A stretch of 64,000 nucleotides of DNA from assembly GCA_963838385.1 (NCBI GenBank), contig CAWIRE010000001.1, positions 868,001 to 932,000 of the forward strand, given 5' to 3'. The notes beneath the pieces are model-generated. The model was not told where the DNA came from and ran no database searches. It was given only the letters and a program-made list of their open reading frames with translations. Below, one piece after another: positions 54,515 through 62,241 of the stretch; the stretch's first letter is position 1, and every line of letters starts with the position of its first letter. The position numbers and the translations under genes are program-made. This DNA comes from DAHUYF01 sp963838385. Lineage in GTDB: Bacteria > Pseudomonadota > Alphaproteobacteria > ATCC43930 > CGMCC-115725.

Positions 54515-55357
54515 ATGCTGGTCATTCCGTTTCCCGACATCCATCCCGAAATCTTCTCCTTCGGCCCCTTCGTCGTCGACCACTGGTCGATCGGGCCCTT
54601 TGCCGTGCGCTGGTATGCGCTCGCCTATATCGCCGGGCTGATCATCGGCTGGCGCTACTGCCTGGCGCTCGCCCAGCGGCCGCCGCAAGTGGCGCGGCCG
54701 CAGGACGTCGACGATTTCCTGGTGTGGGCGACGCTCGGCGTCGTGCTCGGCGGCCGCACCGGCTATGTGCTGTTCTACAACCTGCCCTATTACCTGCAGC
54801 ATCCGGTCGAGATCTTCTTCCTCTGGCGCGGCGGCATGTCGTTCCATGGCGGCGCGCTCGGCGTCTGCGTCGCCATCCTGCTGTTCTGCCGGCTGCGGCG
54901 GATCCGGCTGCTGGCCTTCGCCGACATCATCGTCGCCGCGGTGCCGATCGGGCTGTTCTTCGGCCGCATCGCCAATTTCATCAATGGCGAGCTGTGGGGC
55001 CGGCCGACGGATGTTCCCTGGGCGATGATCTTCCCCAACGATCCCACGCATTTGCCGCGCCACCCGAGCCAGCTCTACGAGTCCTTTCTCGAAGGCATCG
55101 TGTTGTTCCTCGTGCTCTGGGTGATGCAGCGGCGCGGCGCGCGGCAGCGGCCGGGCCTGATCTGCGGCGTCTTCCTGACCGGCTATGGCCTGGCGCGCAT
55201 CATCGTCGAGTTCTTCCGCCAGCCCGATGCGCAGCTGGGATACCTCCTCGGCAACGCCAGCCTCGGCCTCACCATGGGCCAGCTGCTGTCGCTGCCGCTG
55301 GTGATCATCGGGCTCTGGCTCGCGCTGCGCGCCAAGCCCGCCGCCGCGCCGGTGTGA
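54515..55357 (+). CDS. lgt: Phosphatidylglycerol--prolipoprotein diacylglyceryl transferase
   Basis: Lgt transfers diacylglycerol to the lipobox Cys of prolipoproteins in the inner membrane. From ATG 54515 the 280-residue product has seven membrane helices and the family signatures WYALAYIAGLIIGWRYC, GGRTGYVLFYNLPYY, FLWRGGMSFHGGALG with the essential His, and GRIANFINGELWGRPTDVP. The RHPSQLYESFLEG motif is near the C-terminus. Its substrates in this window include the RlpA, glycine-zipper and 35-residue lipoproteins. The midA-like gene starts in its stop codon. Confidence 0.96.
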   Translation: MLVIPFPDIHPEIFSFGPFVVDHWSIGPFAVRWYALAYIAGLIIGWRYCLALAQRPPQVARPQDVDDFLVWATLGVVLGGRTGYVLFYNLPYYLQHPVEIFFLWRGGMSFHGGALGVCVAILLFCRLRRIRLLAFADIIVAAVPIGLFFGRIANFINGELWGRPTDVPWAMIFPNDPTHLPRHPSQLYESFLEGIVLFLVLWVMQRRGARQRPGLICGVFLTGYGLARIIVEFFRQPDAQLGYLLGNASLGLTMGQLLSLPLVIIGLWLALRAKPAAAPV

Positions 55358-56457
55358 ACGCGCTCGGCCGCCTCCTGGCGCAGCGCATCCGCGCCACCGG
55401 CCCGCTCACCATCGCCGATTTCATGACCGAGGCGCTGCTGCATCCGCGCCTGGGCTACTACACGACGCGCGATCCCCTGGGCGCGGGCGGCGATTTCGTC
55501 ACCGCCCCGGAGATCAGCCAGGTCTTCGGCGAGCTCATCGGCCTCTGGTGCGCCGACACCTGGGAGAAGATGGGACGGCCGCCGCGGGTCGTCCTCGCCG
55601 AGCTCGGCCCCGGCCGCGGCACGCTGATGGCCGACGCGTTGCGCGCGGCGCGGGGCGCCCCGGAGTTCCGCCGCGCGATCGAGCTGCATCTGGTCGAGGC
55701 GAGCCCGGCGCTGCGCGCGGCGCAAGGCCAGGCGCTCGCCGGAGCACGGCCGGTCTGGCATGACGGCATCGCGGGCCTGCCCGATGGGCCGCTCCTCCTC
55801 ATCGCCAACGAGTTCCTCGACGCGCTGCCGATCCGGCAGCTCCTGCGCGGCGAGCGCGGCTGGCACGAGCGGCTGGTGGCGTTCGATGCCGCGGCCGACG
55901 CGCTGGGCTTCGTCGTCGATCGGGCGCCGAGCGCCGCGGCGGCGCTGGTGCCGCCGGCGCTGCGCGAGGCGGCGCCCGGGAGCCTCTGCGAGATCCGCCC
56001 CGCGGCGCTGTCGCTCGCGGCGTCGCTCGGTGCCCGGCTGAAACAGCAAGGCGGCGCGGCGCTCTTCATCGATTACGGCTATTTCCCGAGCGCCTGCGGC
56101 GAAACGCTGCAGGCGGTCTGCCGGCACCAGCCTCATCCGGTGCTGGCGGCGCCCGGCGAGGCCGATCTCACCGCCCATGTCGACTTCGCCGCCTTCGCCG
56201 CCGCGGCGCGCGCCGCCGGCGCCCGCGCCTGGGGGCCGGTGCCGCAAGGCGCCTTTCTCGCCGAGCTCGGCCTCGCGACCCGCGCCACGGCGCTCATCGC
56301 CGGCGCCAGCGCCAGCGAGGCGCAGATCGCGGCGATCGAGAGCGGCTGCCGCCGCTTGATCGACCCCGCGGAAATGGGCACCTTGTTCAAGGCGCTGGCG
56401 CTGGCTCATCCCGATCTCCCCGCACCCGCCGGCATGGCGGAGGAATGCATCCCTTGA
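55354..56457 (+). CDS. Class I SAM-dependent methyltransferase, MidA/NDUFAF7 family
   Basis: The 367-residue protein starts at GTG 55354, overlapping the lgt stop (GTGA). It has the family landmarks ADFMTEALLHPRLGYYTTRDPLG, GDFVTAPEISQVFGELIGLW, the SAM-binding LAELGPGRGTLMADALRA (about residues 80-97), LIANEFLDALPIRQL and GAALFIDYGY. The mitochondrial homologue methylates an Arg of a complex I subunit; the bacterial target is unproven. The lgt-midA-pgeF order is common in alphaproteobacteria. Confidence 0.9.
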   Translation: MNALGRLLAQRIRATGPLTIADFMTEALLHPRLGYYTTRDPLGAGGDFVTAPEISQVFGELIGLWCADTWEKMGRPPRVVLAELGPGRGTLMADALRAARGAPEFRRAIELHLVEASPALRAAQGQALAGARPVWHDGIAGLPDGPLLLIANEFLDALPIRQLLRGERGWHERLVAFDAAADALGFVVDRAPSAAAALVPPALREAAPGSLCEIRPAALSLAASLGARLKQQGGAALFIDYGYFPSACGETLQAVCRHQPHPVLAAPGEADLTAHVDFAAFAAAARAAGARAWGPVPQGAFLAELGLATRATALIAGASASEAQIAAIESGCRRLIDPAEMGTLFKALALAHPDLPAPAGMAEECIP

Positions 56458-57215
56458 TCACGCTCGCTTCGCTCGACGGCGACGGCATCCGCCACGGCTT
56501 CTTCACCCGCGACGGCGGCGTCAGCGACGGCATCTACGCCTCGCTCAATTGCGGGCTGGGCTCGGGGGACGATGCCGACAAGGTGGCGGAGAATTGCCGC
56601 CGCGCCATGGCCGCGCTGGATCTCACCCGCGACGACCTCGCCACCTGCCACCAGGTGCACAGCGCCAGCGTCGCCGTGGTCGATGCCTCCTGGCCGCCGG
56701 CGGCGCGGCCGCGCGCCGACGCGATGGTGTCACGCCGGCGCGGCGTGGCGCTCGGCATCCTCACCGCCGATTGCGCGCCGGTGCTGTTTGCCGATGCCGA
56801 GGCCGGCGTGATCGGCGCCGCCCATGCCGGCTGGCGCGGCGCGGTCGCGGGCGTGCTCGAGGCGACGGTGGCGGCGATGGTCGCGCTGGGCGCCGCGCCG
56901 GCGCGGATCCATGCCGGCATCGGCCCGTGCATCGCCCAGCCTTCCTACGAGGTCGGCCCGGAATTTCCCGCGCCGTTCCTCGCCGCCGATCCGGCCGATG
57001 CCGATCTCTTCCGACCGGCGCCGCGCGCCGGGCATTTCCTCTTCGATCTCGCGGGATATGCCGGGCGCCGCCTCGCGCGGCTCGGCCTCGGCCGGATCGA
57101 GCGCACCGGCGGCGACACCGCCGCCGAGGCGGAGCGCTTCTTCTCCTATCGCCGCTCCCGCCTGAAGCGGGAAAAGGATTACGGCCGCGAGCTGTCGGCC
57201 ATCCGCCTCGGTTAG
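56445..57215 (+). CDS. pgeF: Polyphenol oxidase/laccase-domain protein PgeF (YfiH)
   Basis: The 256-residue protein has the YfiH Zn-site residues: HGFFTRDGGVSDGIYASLNCG, CHQVHSASV, LTADCAPVLFAD, AAHAGWRGAVAGVL and GPCIAQPSYEVGPE, with a C-terminal FSYRRSRLKREKDYGRELS. In E. coli PgeF edits peptidoglycan precursors by removing mis-incorporated serine from UDP-MurNAc. It overlaps the methyltransferase gene by 13 bases and is the last gene of the lgt operon. Confidence 0.92.
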   Translation: MHPLITLASLDGDGIRHGFFTRDGGVSDGIYASLNCGLGSGDDADKVAENCRRAMAALDLTRDDLATCHQVHSASVAVVDASWPPAARPRADAMVSRRRGVALGILTADCAPVLFADAEAGVIGAAHAGWRGAVAGVLEATVAAMVALGAAPARIHAGIGPCIAQPSYEVGPEFPAPFLAADPADADLFRPAPRAGHFLFDLAGYAGRRLARLGLGRIERTGGDTAAEAERFFSYRRSRLKREKDYGRELSAIRLG

Positions 57216-57219
57216 GTTC

Positions 57220-58158
57220 CTAGGCCGCGCGCAGCACCGGCGCCATCTCCGGCACGGCGCCGAGCCGGGCGAAGAGCTCGTCGCGCTGCGCCGGCGAGAG
57301 CGGCCGGTTGGGCGGGACGACGTTGAGCCAGCGCCGGTCGCCGGTGAGCCGCGCCACCAGCTCCTTGAGCCCGCCCTGGAACGGGAAGGCCTGCAGCACG
57401 AGGCGCGCCGCGGTGAGGCTCTCCTGCAGCGCGTCGGCGTCGCCGCCGCCCTGGCGCCAGGCGCGATAGACCTTCTGCGCCATCGCCGCCGTGACGTTGG
57501 TGCTGGCCGAGATGCAGCCGCCACCGCCGGTGCGGAGATTGGCGAGCAGGAACTGCTCGGTGCCGGAATAGACGCCGAAGCCGGGGATCCGCTGCAGCAG
57601 ATCGGCGGTGTAGCTCCAATCGCCGGAGCTGTCCTTGACCCCGGCGATGGCGTCGCCATAGGCGGCCTTGAGCCGCAGGATCAGCGCCGGCGTCACCGCC
57701 ACCGCCGACATCTGCGGGAAGTGATAGAGGTAGAGGCGCAGCCGCGCGTCGCCGACGCGTTGGATGACCTCGGAGAAGAAGGCGAAGAGCCCGTCCTCGC
57801 TCGGGCTCTTGTAGTAGAAGGGCGGCAGCAGCAGCGCGCCGGTGCTGCCGGCCGCGAGCGCCGCGCGGGTGACGGTGACGGCGTCGGCCAGCGCCGAGGA
57901 GCCGGTGCCGATGATGCAGCGCTCCATCGGCAGGCCGGCGCCGGCGCCGGCCTCGATCAGGCGCAGGCGCTGCGCCACCGACAGCGAGTTGGCTTCGCCC
58001 GTCGTGCCCAGCGGCGCCAGCCCGTCGCAGCCATTGGCCAGCAGCCAGCGGCAATGCGCGACATAGGCGTCGAGGTTCGGCTCGAGATCATCGCCGAACG
58101 GGGTCAGCACCGCGGCATAGACGCCGCGCGGCGGCACGGTATGCGGCTCGGTCACCAT
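57220..58158 (-). CDS. Dihydrodipicolinate synthase (DapA) family aldolase/lyase
   Basis: The 312-residue protein is a class I TIM-barrel lyase: GVYAAVLTPFGDDLEPNLDAY, LGTTGEANSLSVAQRLRLIE (GTTGE motif), LLLPPFYYKSPSEDGLFAFF, LYHFPQMSAVAV containing the catalytic Tyr position, and the Schiff-base Lys in IAGVKDSSGDW. TEQFLLANLRTGGGGCISA replaces the DapA allosteric region, so 2-keto-3-deoxy sugar acid aldolase, N-acetylneuraminate lyase-like or hydroxy-oxoglutarate aldolase roles are as likely as DapA. GGGAGG precedes several possible starts (58161, 58158, 58155). Confidence 0.83.
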   Translation of the reverse strand: MVTEPHTVPPRGVYAAVLTPFGDDLEPNLDAYVAHCRWLLANGCDGLAPLGTTGEANSLSVAQRLRLIEAGAGAGLPMERCIIGTGSSALADAVTVTRAALAAGSTGALLLPPFYYKSPSEDGLFAFFSEVIQRVGDARLRLYLYHFPQMSAVAVTPALILRLKAAYGDAIAGVKDSSGDWSYTADLLQRIPGFGVYSGTEQFLLANLRTGGGGCISASTNVTAAMAQKVYRAWRQGGGDADALQESLTAARLVLQAFPFQGGLKELVARLTGDRRWLNVVPPNRPLSPAQRDELFARLGAVPEMAPVLRAA

Positions 58159-58230
58159 CATCCTCCCTGAAACCGGCGAGCCGCAGTCCAGCACGCCGCG
58201 GCCTCACGCGCAACCCGCCGCAGCCGAGGA

Positions 58231-59466
58231 CTATGGCAACGCCTTGCGTTCGTCCTCCATGCCGGGCAGGCGGCGCAGCAGCGCGCCCAGCCGCGCGATG
58301 CCATCGTCGATGCGCGCGGGATCGGCCAGGGTGAAATTGAGGCGCAGCGTGTTGGCGCCGCCGCCATCGGCGTGGAAGGCGCGGCCGGGGACGAAGGCGA
58401 CACGCGCCTCGTCGATGGCGCGCGGCAGCAGCGCCGCCGTGTCGATGCCCTCGGGCAGCGTCAGCCACAGGAACATGCCGCCTTCGGGCCTGGTCCAGGC
58501 AGCGCCCGCCGGCATCTCGCGCGCCAGCGCCGCGAGCATGGCGTCGCGCCGGGCGCGATAGGCACCGCGGATCGGCGCCAACGCCGCCGGCATCACCTGC
58601 TCCACCACCTCGTGCATCACCATCTGGCTGAGGCCGGCGCTGTGCAAATCGCTGGCCTGCTTGACGAGGACGAGGCGGCGGATCACCGGCAGCGGTCCTG
58701 CCACCCAGCCGAGCCGCAGTCCCGGCGCCACCGTCTTGGAGAAGGTGCCGCAGGAGAGCACGCGCGCCGCGTCGATGCCGCCGGCCCCGGCCACGTCGAG
58801 CGCCAGCAGCGAGGGCAGTGCCGCGCCGTCATAGCGCAGCGCCGCATAGGCCGCGTCTTCGACCAGCGGCAGATCCAGCGCCGCCGCAGCCGCGAGCAGC
58901 GCCTGGCGCTCGGGCAGGCTCAGGCTCTCGCCGGTGGGATTGGCGAAATCGGCCATGACATAGCCCAAGGCCAGACGCCGCCGACGCTTTCCGCCGGAAG
59001 GCGCGAGATTGTCGCCGCGCCGCGGCAAGGCGGCGAAGCGCGGCTCATAGGCGCCGAGCGCCTGCAGCGCGCCGAGATATGTCGGACGCGGCACCAGCAC
59101 CGTGTCGCCGGCGGTGATGAAGAGCTTGCCGATGAAATCGAGCGCCTGCTGCGCGCCGCTGGTGATCAGGATGTGATCGGCGGTGCAGGCGACGCCCTGC
59201 GCGCCGAGCTGCCGCGCGATCCAGTCGCGCAGCGGCGGATAGCCCTCGCTGGTGGAATATTGCAGCGCCGCCGCGGCGCGCGCGGGATCACCGAGAATGC
59301 GGCCATGGCAGGCGGCGATGGCATCGCGCGGGAAGAGCGCGGGATCGGGGATGCCACCGGCAAAAGAGATCAGCCCGGGCCGGTCGAGCAGCTTCAGCAG
59401 CTCGCGGATCTCCGAGGCCACCATGCGCCCCGCCCGCCGCGCGTAATGCGTCTCCCACGCCACCAT
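58231..59466 (-). CDS. PLP-dependent aminotransferase (2-aminoadipate/valine-pyruvate transaminase-like)
   Basis: The 411-residue class I/II aminotransferase resembles the catalytic half of MocR-type proteins without the DNA-binding domain: ISFAGGIPDPALFPRDAI, LQYSTSEGYPPLRDWIARQL, ITSGAQQALDFIGKLF, PTYLGALQAL, the PLP-Lys segment LSCGTFSKTVAPGLRLGWV, and PEGGMFLWLTLPEGID. Substrate range is not certain (aminoadipate, kynurenine or branched 2-oxo acids). It begins at an ATG at 59466 (with GTG-like alternatives) on the opposite strand to prs. Confidence 0.85.
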   Translation of the reverse strand: MVAWETHYARRAGRMVASEIRELLKLLDRPGLISFAGGIPDPALFPRDAIAACHGRILGDPARAAAALQYSTSEGYPPLRDWIARQLGAQGVACTADHILITSGAQQALDFIGKLFITAGDTVLVPRPTYLGALQALGAYEPRFAALPRRGDNLAPSGGKRRRRLALGYVMADFANPTGESLSLPERQALLAAAAALDLPLVEDAAYAALRYDGAALPSLLALDVAGAGGIDAARVLSCGTFSKTVAPGLRLGWVAGPLPVIRRLVLVKQASDLHSAGLSQMVMHEVVEQVMPAALAPIRGAYRARRDAMLAALAREMPAGAAWTRPEGGMFLWLTLPEGIDTAALLPRAIDEARVAFVPGRAFHADGGGANTLRLNFTLADPARIDDGIARLGALLRRLPGMEDERKALP

Positions 59467-59563
59467 GCCCGCGCCCCGCCGCCGGGTTATGCGTCAATAA
59501 TACTGACCTATCTCGCGCGCATGGCAAGCGCTGTCGAGCCGCATGCCGCGAGCCGTCAGCCCC

Positions 59564-59640
59564 ACTCACCCTCCCGCTACGCGGGTCCCTCCCTCCCGCC
59601 CCTCAGGGGCGGAGAGGGTTGGGGCGAGGCGGGGTGAGCT
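59564..59640. repeat. REP-like palindromic element
   Basis: CTCACCC (59565) pairs with GGGTGAG (59632). Inside are CCCGC-TAC-GCGGG (59573-59585) and CCGCCCCT-C-AGGGGCGG (59596-59612), with CCCTCC and GAGGG blocks between. This is the familiar CTCACCCTCCCG ... GGGTGAG type of repetitive extragenic palindrome found many times in proteobacterial genomes, as I recall it. Confidence 0.65.
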
Positions 59641-59723
59641 TGCGCGCCGCGACGGTCGCAGGCGCGAAGGACGTTTACAGGCCCGGGGCGGCTTTGTTAC
59701 AGTCCCGCCCGCTCGGCACAGGC

Positions 59724-59766
59724 GTCCTTCGACAGGTGATGTGAGGCCTGCGACAGGCTCAGGACG
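59724..59766. repeat. Interrupted GTCCTTCGACAGG...CTCAGGACG palindrome
   Basis: The common short palindrome GTCCTTCGACAGGCTCAGGAC appears here split by a 21-base insertion that duplicates CGACAGG (left copy 59730-59736, right copy 59751-59757). It lies about 30 bases upstream of the prs start. Confidence 0.55.
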
Positions 59767-59797
59767 GGCGCCCTTCCGCAGACCGGCGAAGACTGGC

Positions 59798-60730
59798 ATG
59801 AAAATCCTTACCGGCAACAGCAATCGGCCGCTCGCCGAGGCAATTTCCGCGTATCTCGCCGCACCGCTGACCAATGCCAGCGTGCGCCGCTTCTCCGACA
59901 TGGAAGTGTTCGTCGAGATCCACGAGAACGTCCGCGGCGAGGACGTCTTCATCATCCAGTCGACCTCGTTTCCGGCGAACGACAATCTGATGGAGCTGCT
60001 GGTCACGCTCGATGCGCTGAAGCGCGCCTCGGCGCGCCGCGCCACGGCGGTCATCCCCTATTACGGCTATGCGCGGCAGGACCGGAAATCGGGCGGTCGC
60101 ACGCCGATCTCGGCCAAGCTCGTCGCCAACATGATCACCGCGGCGGGCGCCGACCGCGTCCTCACCCTCGACCTCCATGCCGGGCAGATCCAGGGCTTCT
60201 TCGACATCCCGACCGACAATCTCTACGCCGCGCCGGTGTTCGTGAAGGACATCAAGGACCGCTATGACGGCGAGGACCTGGTCATGGTCTCGCCCGATGT
60301 CGGCGGCGTGCTGCGCGCCCGGGCGGTGGCGCGGCGCCTCGACGCCGACCTCGCCATCATCGACAAGCGGCGCGAGCGCGCCGGCGTCTCCGAGGTGATG
60401 AACATCATCGGCGATGTCGAGGGCCGCCGCTGCATCCTGATCGACGACATCGTCGACAGCGCCGGCACGCTGTGCAACGCCGCCGAGGCGCTGATGGACC
60501 GCGGCGCCAAATCGGTCGACGCCTATGTCACGCACGGCGTCTTCTCCGGCGGCGCGGTGGCGCGCGTGACGGCGTCGCCGATGGAGGCTATGGTCACCAC
60601 CGACAGCATTCTCGCGACCGAGGCGGTGCGCGTGGCGAAGAACATCCGCCAGCTCAGCATCGCGCCGCTGATTGCCGAGGCGATCCGCCGCATCAGCGAG
60701 GAGCGCTCGGTCTCGAGCCTGTTTATCTGA
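59798..60730 (+). CDS. prs: Ribose-phosphate pyrophosphokinase
   Basis: Prs makes PRPP for nucleotide, His and Trp synthesis. The 310-residue enzyme shows the family signatures: MKILTGNSNRPLAEAIS at the start, FIIQSTSFPANDNLMELLV, VIPYYGYARQDRKSGGRTPI, LDLHAGQIQGFFDIPTDNLYA and the PRPP-binding loop CILIDDIVDSAGTLCNAAE. ATG 59798 gives the correct N-terminus; the open frame upstream translates the repeat elements. It heads the cluster prs-rplY-pth-ychF. Confidence 0.97.
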   Translation: MKILTGNSNRPLAEAISAYLAAPLTNASVRRFSDMEVFVEIHENVRGEDVFIIQSTSFPANDNLMELLVTLDALKRASARRATAVIPYYGYARQDRKSGGRTPISAKLVANMITAAGADRVLTLDLHAGQIQGFFDIPTDNLYAAPVFVKDIKDRYDGEDLVMVSPDVGGVLRARAVARRLDADLAIIDKRRERAGVSEVMNIIGDVEGRRCILIDDIVDSAGTLCNAAEALMDRGAKSVDAYVTHGVFSGGAVARVTASPMEAMVTTDSILATEAVRVAKNIRQLSIAPLIAEAIRRISEERSVSSLFI

Positions 60731-60806
60731 TTTCCGCCGCCGGCCCCTGAGGGCGGCGGCGGCGCGGCGCACGGCACCCCTGGAGGCCGGCGCCGCAAGC
60801 GGTGAA

Positions 60807-60827
60807 ACCCGCGCGCAGGGCGCGGGT
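60807..60827 (+). promoter_or_regulatory. Hairpin in the rplY leader
   Basis: ACCCGCGC and GCGCGGGT form a perfect eight-bp stem with a GCAGG loop, 14 bases before the GAGAGGAG ribosome site of rplY. No T-run follows. It could be a ribosomal-protein autoregulatory leader or a 5' stabilising hairpin. Confidence 0.4.
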
Positions 60828-60853
60828 CCGCGAGAGCACGAGAGGAGTTTTCG

Positions 60854-61627
60854 ATGGCCGATATCGTCACCATCCGCGCCGAGGCGCGCGACCGGGCCGG
60901 AAAGGGGGCCGCCCGGGCCGCTCGCCGATCGGGGCGCGTTCCCGGCGTCATCTATGGCGAGAAGCAGCCGCCGGTGCTGATCACCGTCGATCCGCGCGAG
61001 CTGGAGGCGCAGTTGCACCGCAAGGGCTTCTTCGCCCGCCTGCTCAACGTCGAGATCGCCGGCACCGGCTATCGCACGCTGCCGCGCGACGTGCAGCTCA
61101 ACCCCGTCACCGACAAGCCCGAGCATGTCGACTTCATGCGCGTCGGCGACAAGACGCGCATCACCGTCGCCGTGCCCGTGGTGTTCGAGGGCCAGGACAA
61201 GTCGGCCGGCATCCGCCGCGGCGGCATCCTCAACATCGTCCGCCACGAGATCGACCTCATCTGCTCGGCCGATGCCATCCCCGAGCGCATCGTGGTCGAG
61301 GTCGGCGAGCTCGATATCGGCGACAGCGTGCATATCAGCAAGGTGCCGCTGCCGCCGGGCACACGGCCGACGATCGCCCGCGACTTCACCGTCGCCTCGG
61401 TGGCGGCGCCGACCGCGGTGCGCGAAGAGCAGGCGGCGGCAGCAGCGGCCGCAGCGGCGGCGGCGACCGCGGCGGCCGAGGCCGAGGCGGCGGGCGCCGT
61501 GCCGGGAGCGGCACCGGGTGCCGCGCCGGGAGCAGCGCCGGGGGCGGCACCGGGTGCCACCCCGGGTGCGGCGCCGGGAGCGGCGGGTGCCGCGGCCAAG
61601 GAGCCGGCGGGCAAAGGCAAAGGCTAA
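60854..61627 (+). CDS. rplY: 50S ribosomal protein L25/general stress protein Ctc with low-complexity tail
   Basis: L25 binds 5S rRNA. The 257-residue protein has the L25 N-terminal domain (TIRAEARDRAGKGAARAARR, GVIYGEKQPPVLITVDPREL, LNVEIAGTGYRTLPRDVQLNP) and the C-terminal beta domain of the Ctc type (ITVAVPVVFEGQDKSAGI, VGELDIGDSVHISKVPLP). From about residue 193 it continues with a poly-Ala run, about eight PGAA/PGAT units and a KEPAGKGKG tail, longer than usual. The ribosome site is strong. pth starts immediately after its stop codon. Confidence 0.95.
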   Translation: MADIVTIRAEARDRAGKGAARAARRSGRVPGVIYGEKQPPVLITVDPRELEAQLHRKGFFARLLNVEIAGTGYRTLPRDVQLNPVTDKPEHVDFMRVGDKTRITVAVPVVFEGQDKSAGIRRGGILNIVRHEIDLICSADAIPERIVVEVGELDIGDSVHISKVPLPPGTRPTIARDFTVASVAAPTAVREEQAAAAAAAAAAATAAAEAEAAGAVPGAAPGAAPGAAPGAAPGATPGAAPGAAGAAAKEPAGKGKG

Positions 61628-62233
61628 ATGCGCCTCATCGTCGGGCTCGGCAATCCCGGGGCCCGCTACGAGCGCAATCGCCACAATGTCGGATTCATGG
61701 CGGTGGACGAGATCGTCCGCCGCCATGGATTCGGTCCCTATCGCGGCAAGTTCCAGGGCGAGATCGCCGAGGGCCAGATCGGCGGCAGCCGGGTTTACGC
61801 GCTGAAGCCGCAAACCTACATGAACGCCTCGGGCGAGGCGGTCGGCGAAGCGGCGCGGTTCTACAAGATCGCGCCCGGCGAGATCGTCGTGCTCTATGAC
61901 GAGATCGACCTGGCGCCGGGCAAGCTCAGGGTCAAGCGCGGCGGCGGCGCGGCGGGGCATAACGGCATCCGCTCGATCGACAGCGCGATCGGCGAGGATT
62001 ACTGGCGGGTGCGGATCGGCATCGGCCATCCCGGGGTCAAGGAGCTGGTGCAGCCTTACGTGCTGCAGAATTTCACCGTCGAGGAGACGGGCTGGCTCGG
62101 CCCCCTCCTCGGCGCGGTCGCCGAGGCGCTGCCGCTGCTCGTGGACGGCGATGCGCCGGGCTTCATGACCAGGGTGGCGCTCCTGCTGCATCCGCCGCCG
62201 CGGTCGCGCGCGGCCGAGGAGAAGAAGGATTAG
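61628..62233 (+). CDS. pth: Peptidyl-tRNA hydrolase
   Basis: Pth rescues tRNAs from dropped-off peptidyl-tRNA. The 201-residue protein begins MRLIVGLGNPGARYERNRHN with the catalytic His in RHNVGFMAVDEI, and has KPQTYMNASGEAVGEAA, VLYDEIDLAPGKLRVKRGGGAAGHNGIRSID-type conserved region (positions about 93-121) and VRIGIGHPG. The ATG directly follows the rplY stop, and ychF begins nine bases after its own stop. Confidence 0.96.
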   Translation: MRLIVGLGNPGARYERNRHNVGFMAVDEIVRRHGFGPYRGKFQGEIAEGQIGGSRVYALKPQTYMNASGEAVGEAARFYKIAPGEIVVLYDEIDLAPGKLRVKRGGGAAGHNGIRSIDSAIGEDYWRVRIGIGHPGVKELVQPYVLQNFTVEETGWLGPLLGAVAEALPLLVDGDAPGFMTRVALLLHPPPRSRAAEEKKD

Positions 62234-62241
62234 GGGCTGAG

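Larger units (their letters stand above)
59467..59797. other. 331-bp intergenic region with REP-like elements upstream of prs
   Basis: Holds a palindromic cluster (59564-59640) and an interrupted short palindrome (59724-59766), described separately. Bases 59467-59563 include an AT-rich patch (CAATAATACTGACC) that may be the promoter of the divergent aminotransferase gene. Confidence 0.6.
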
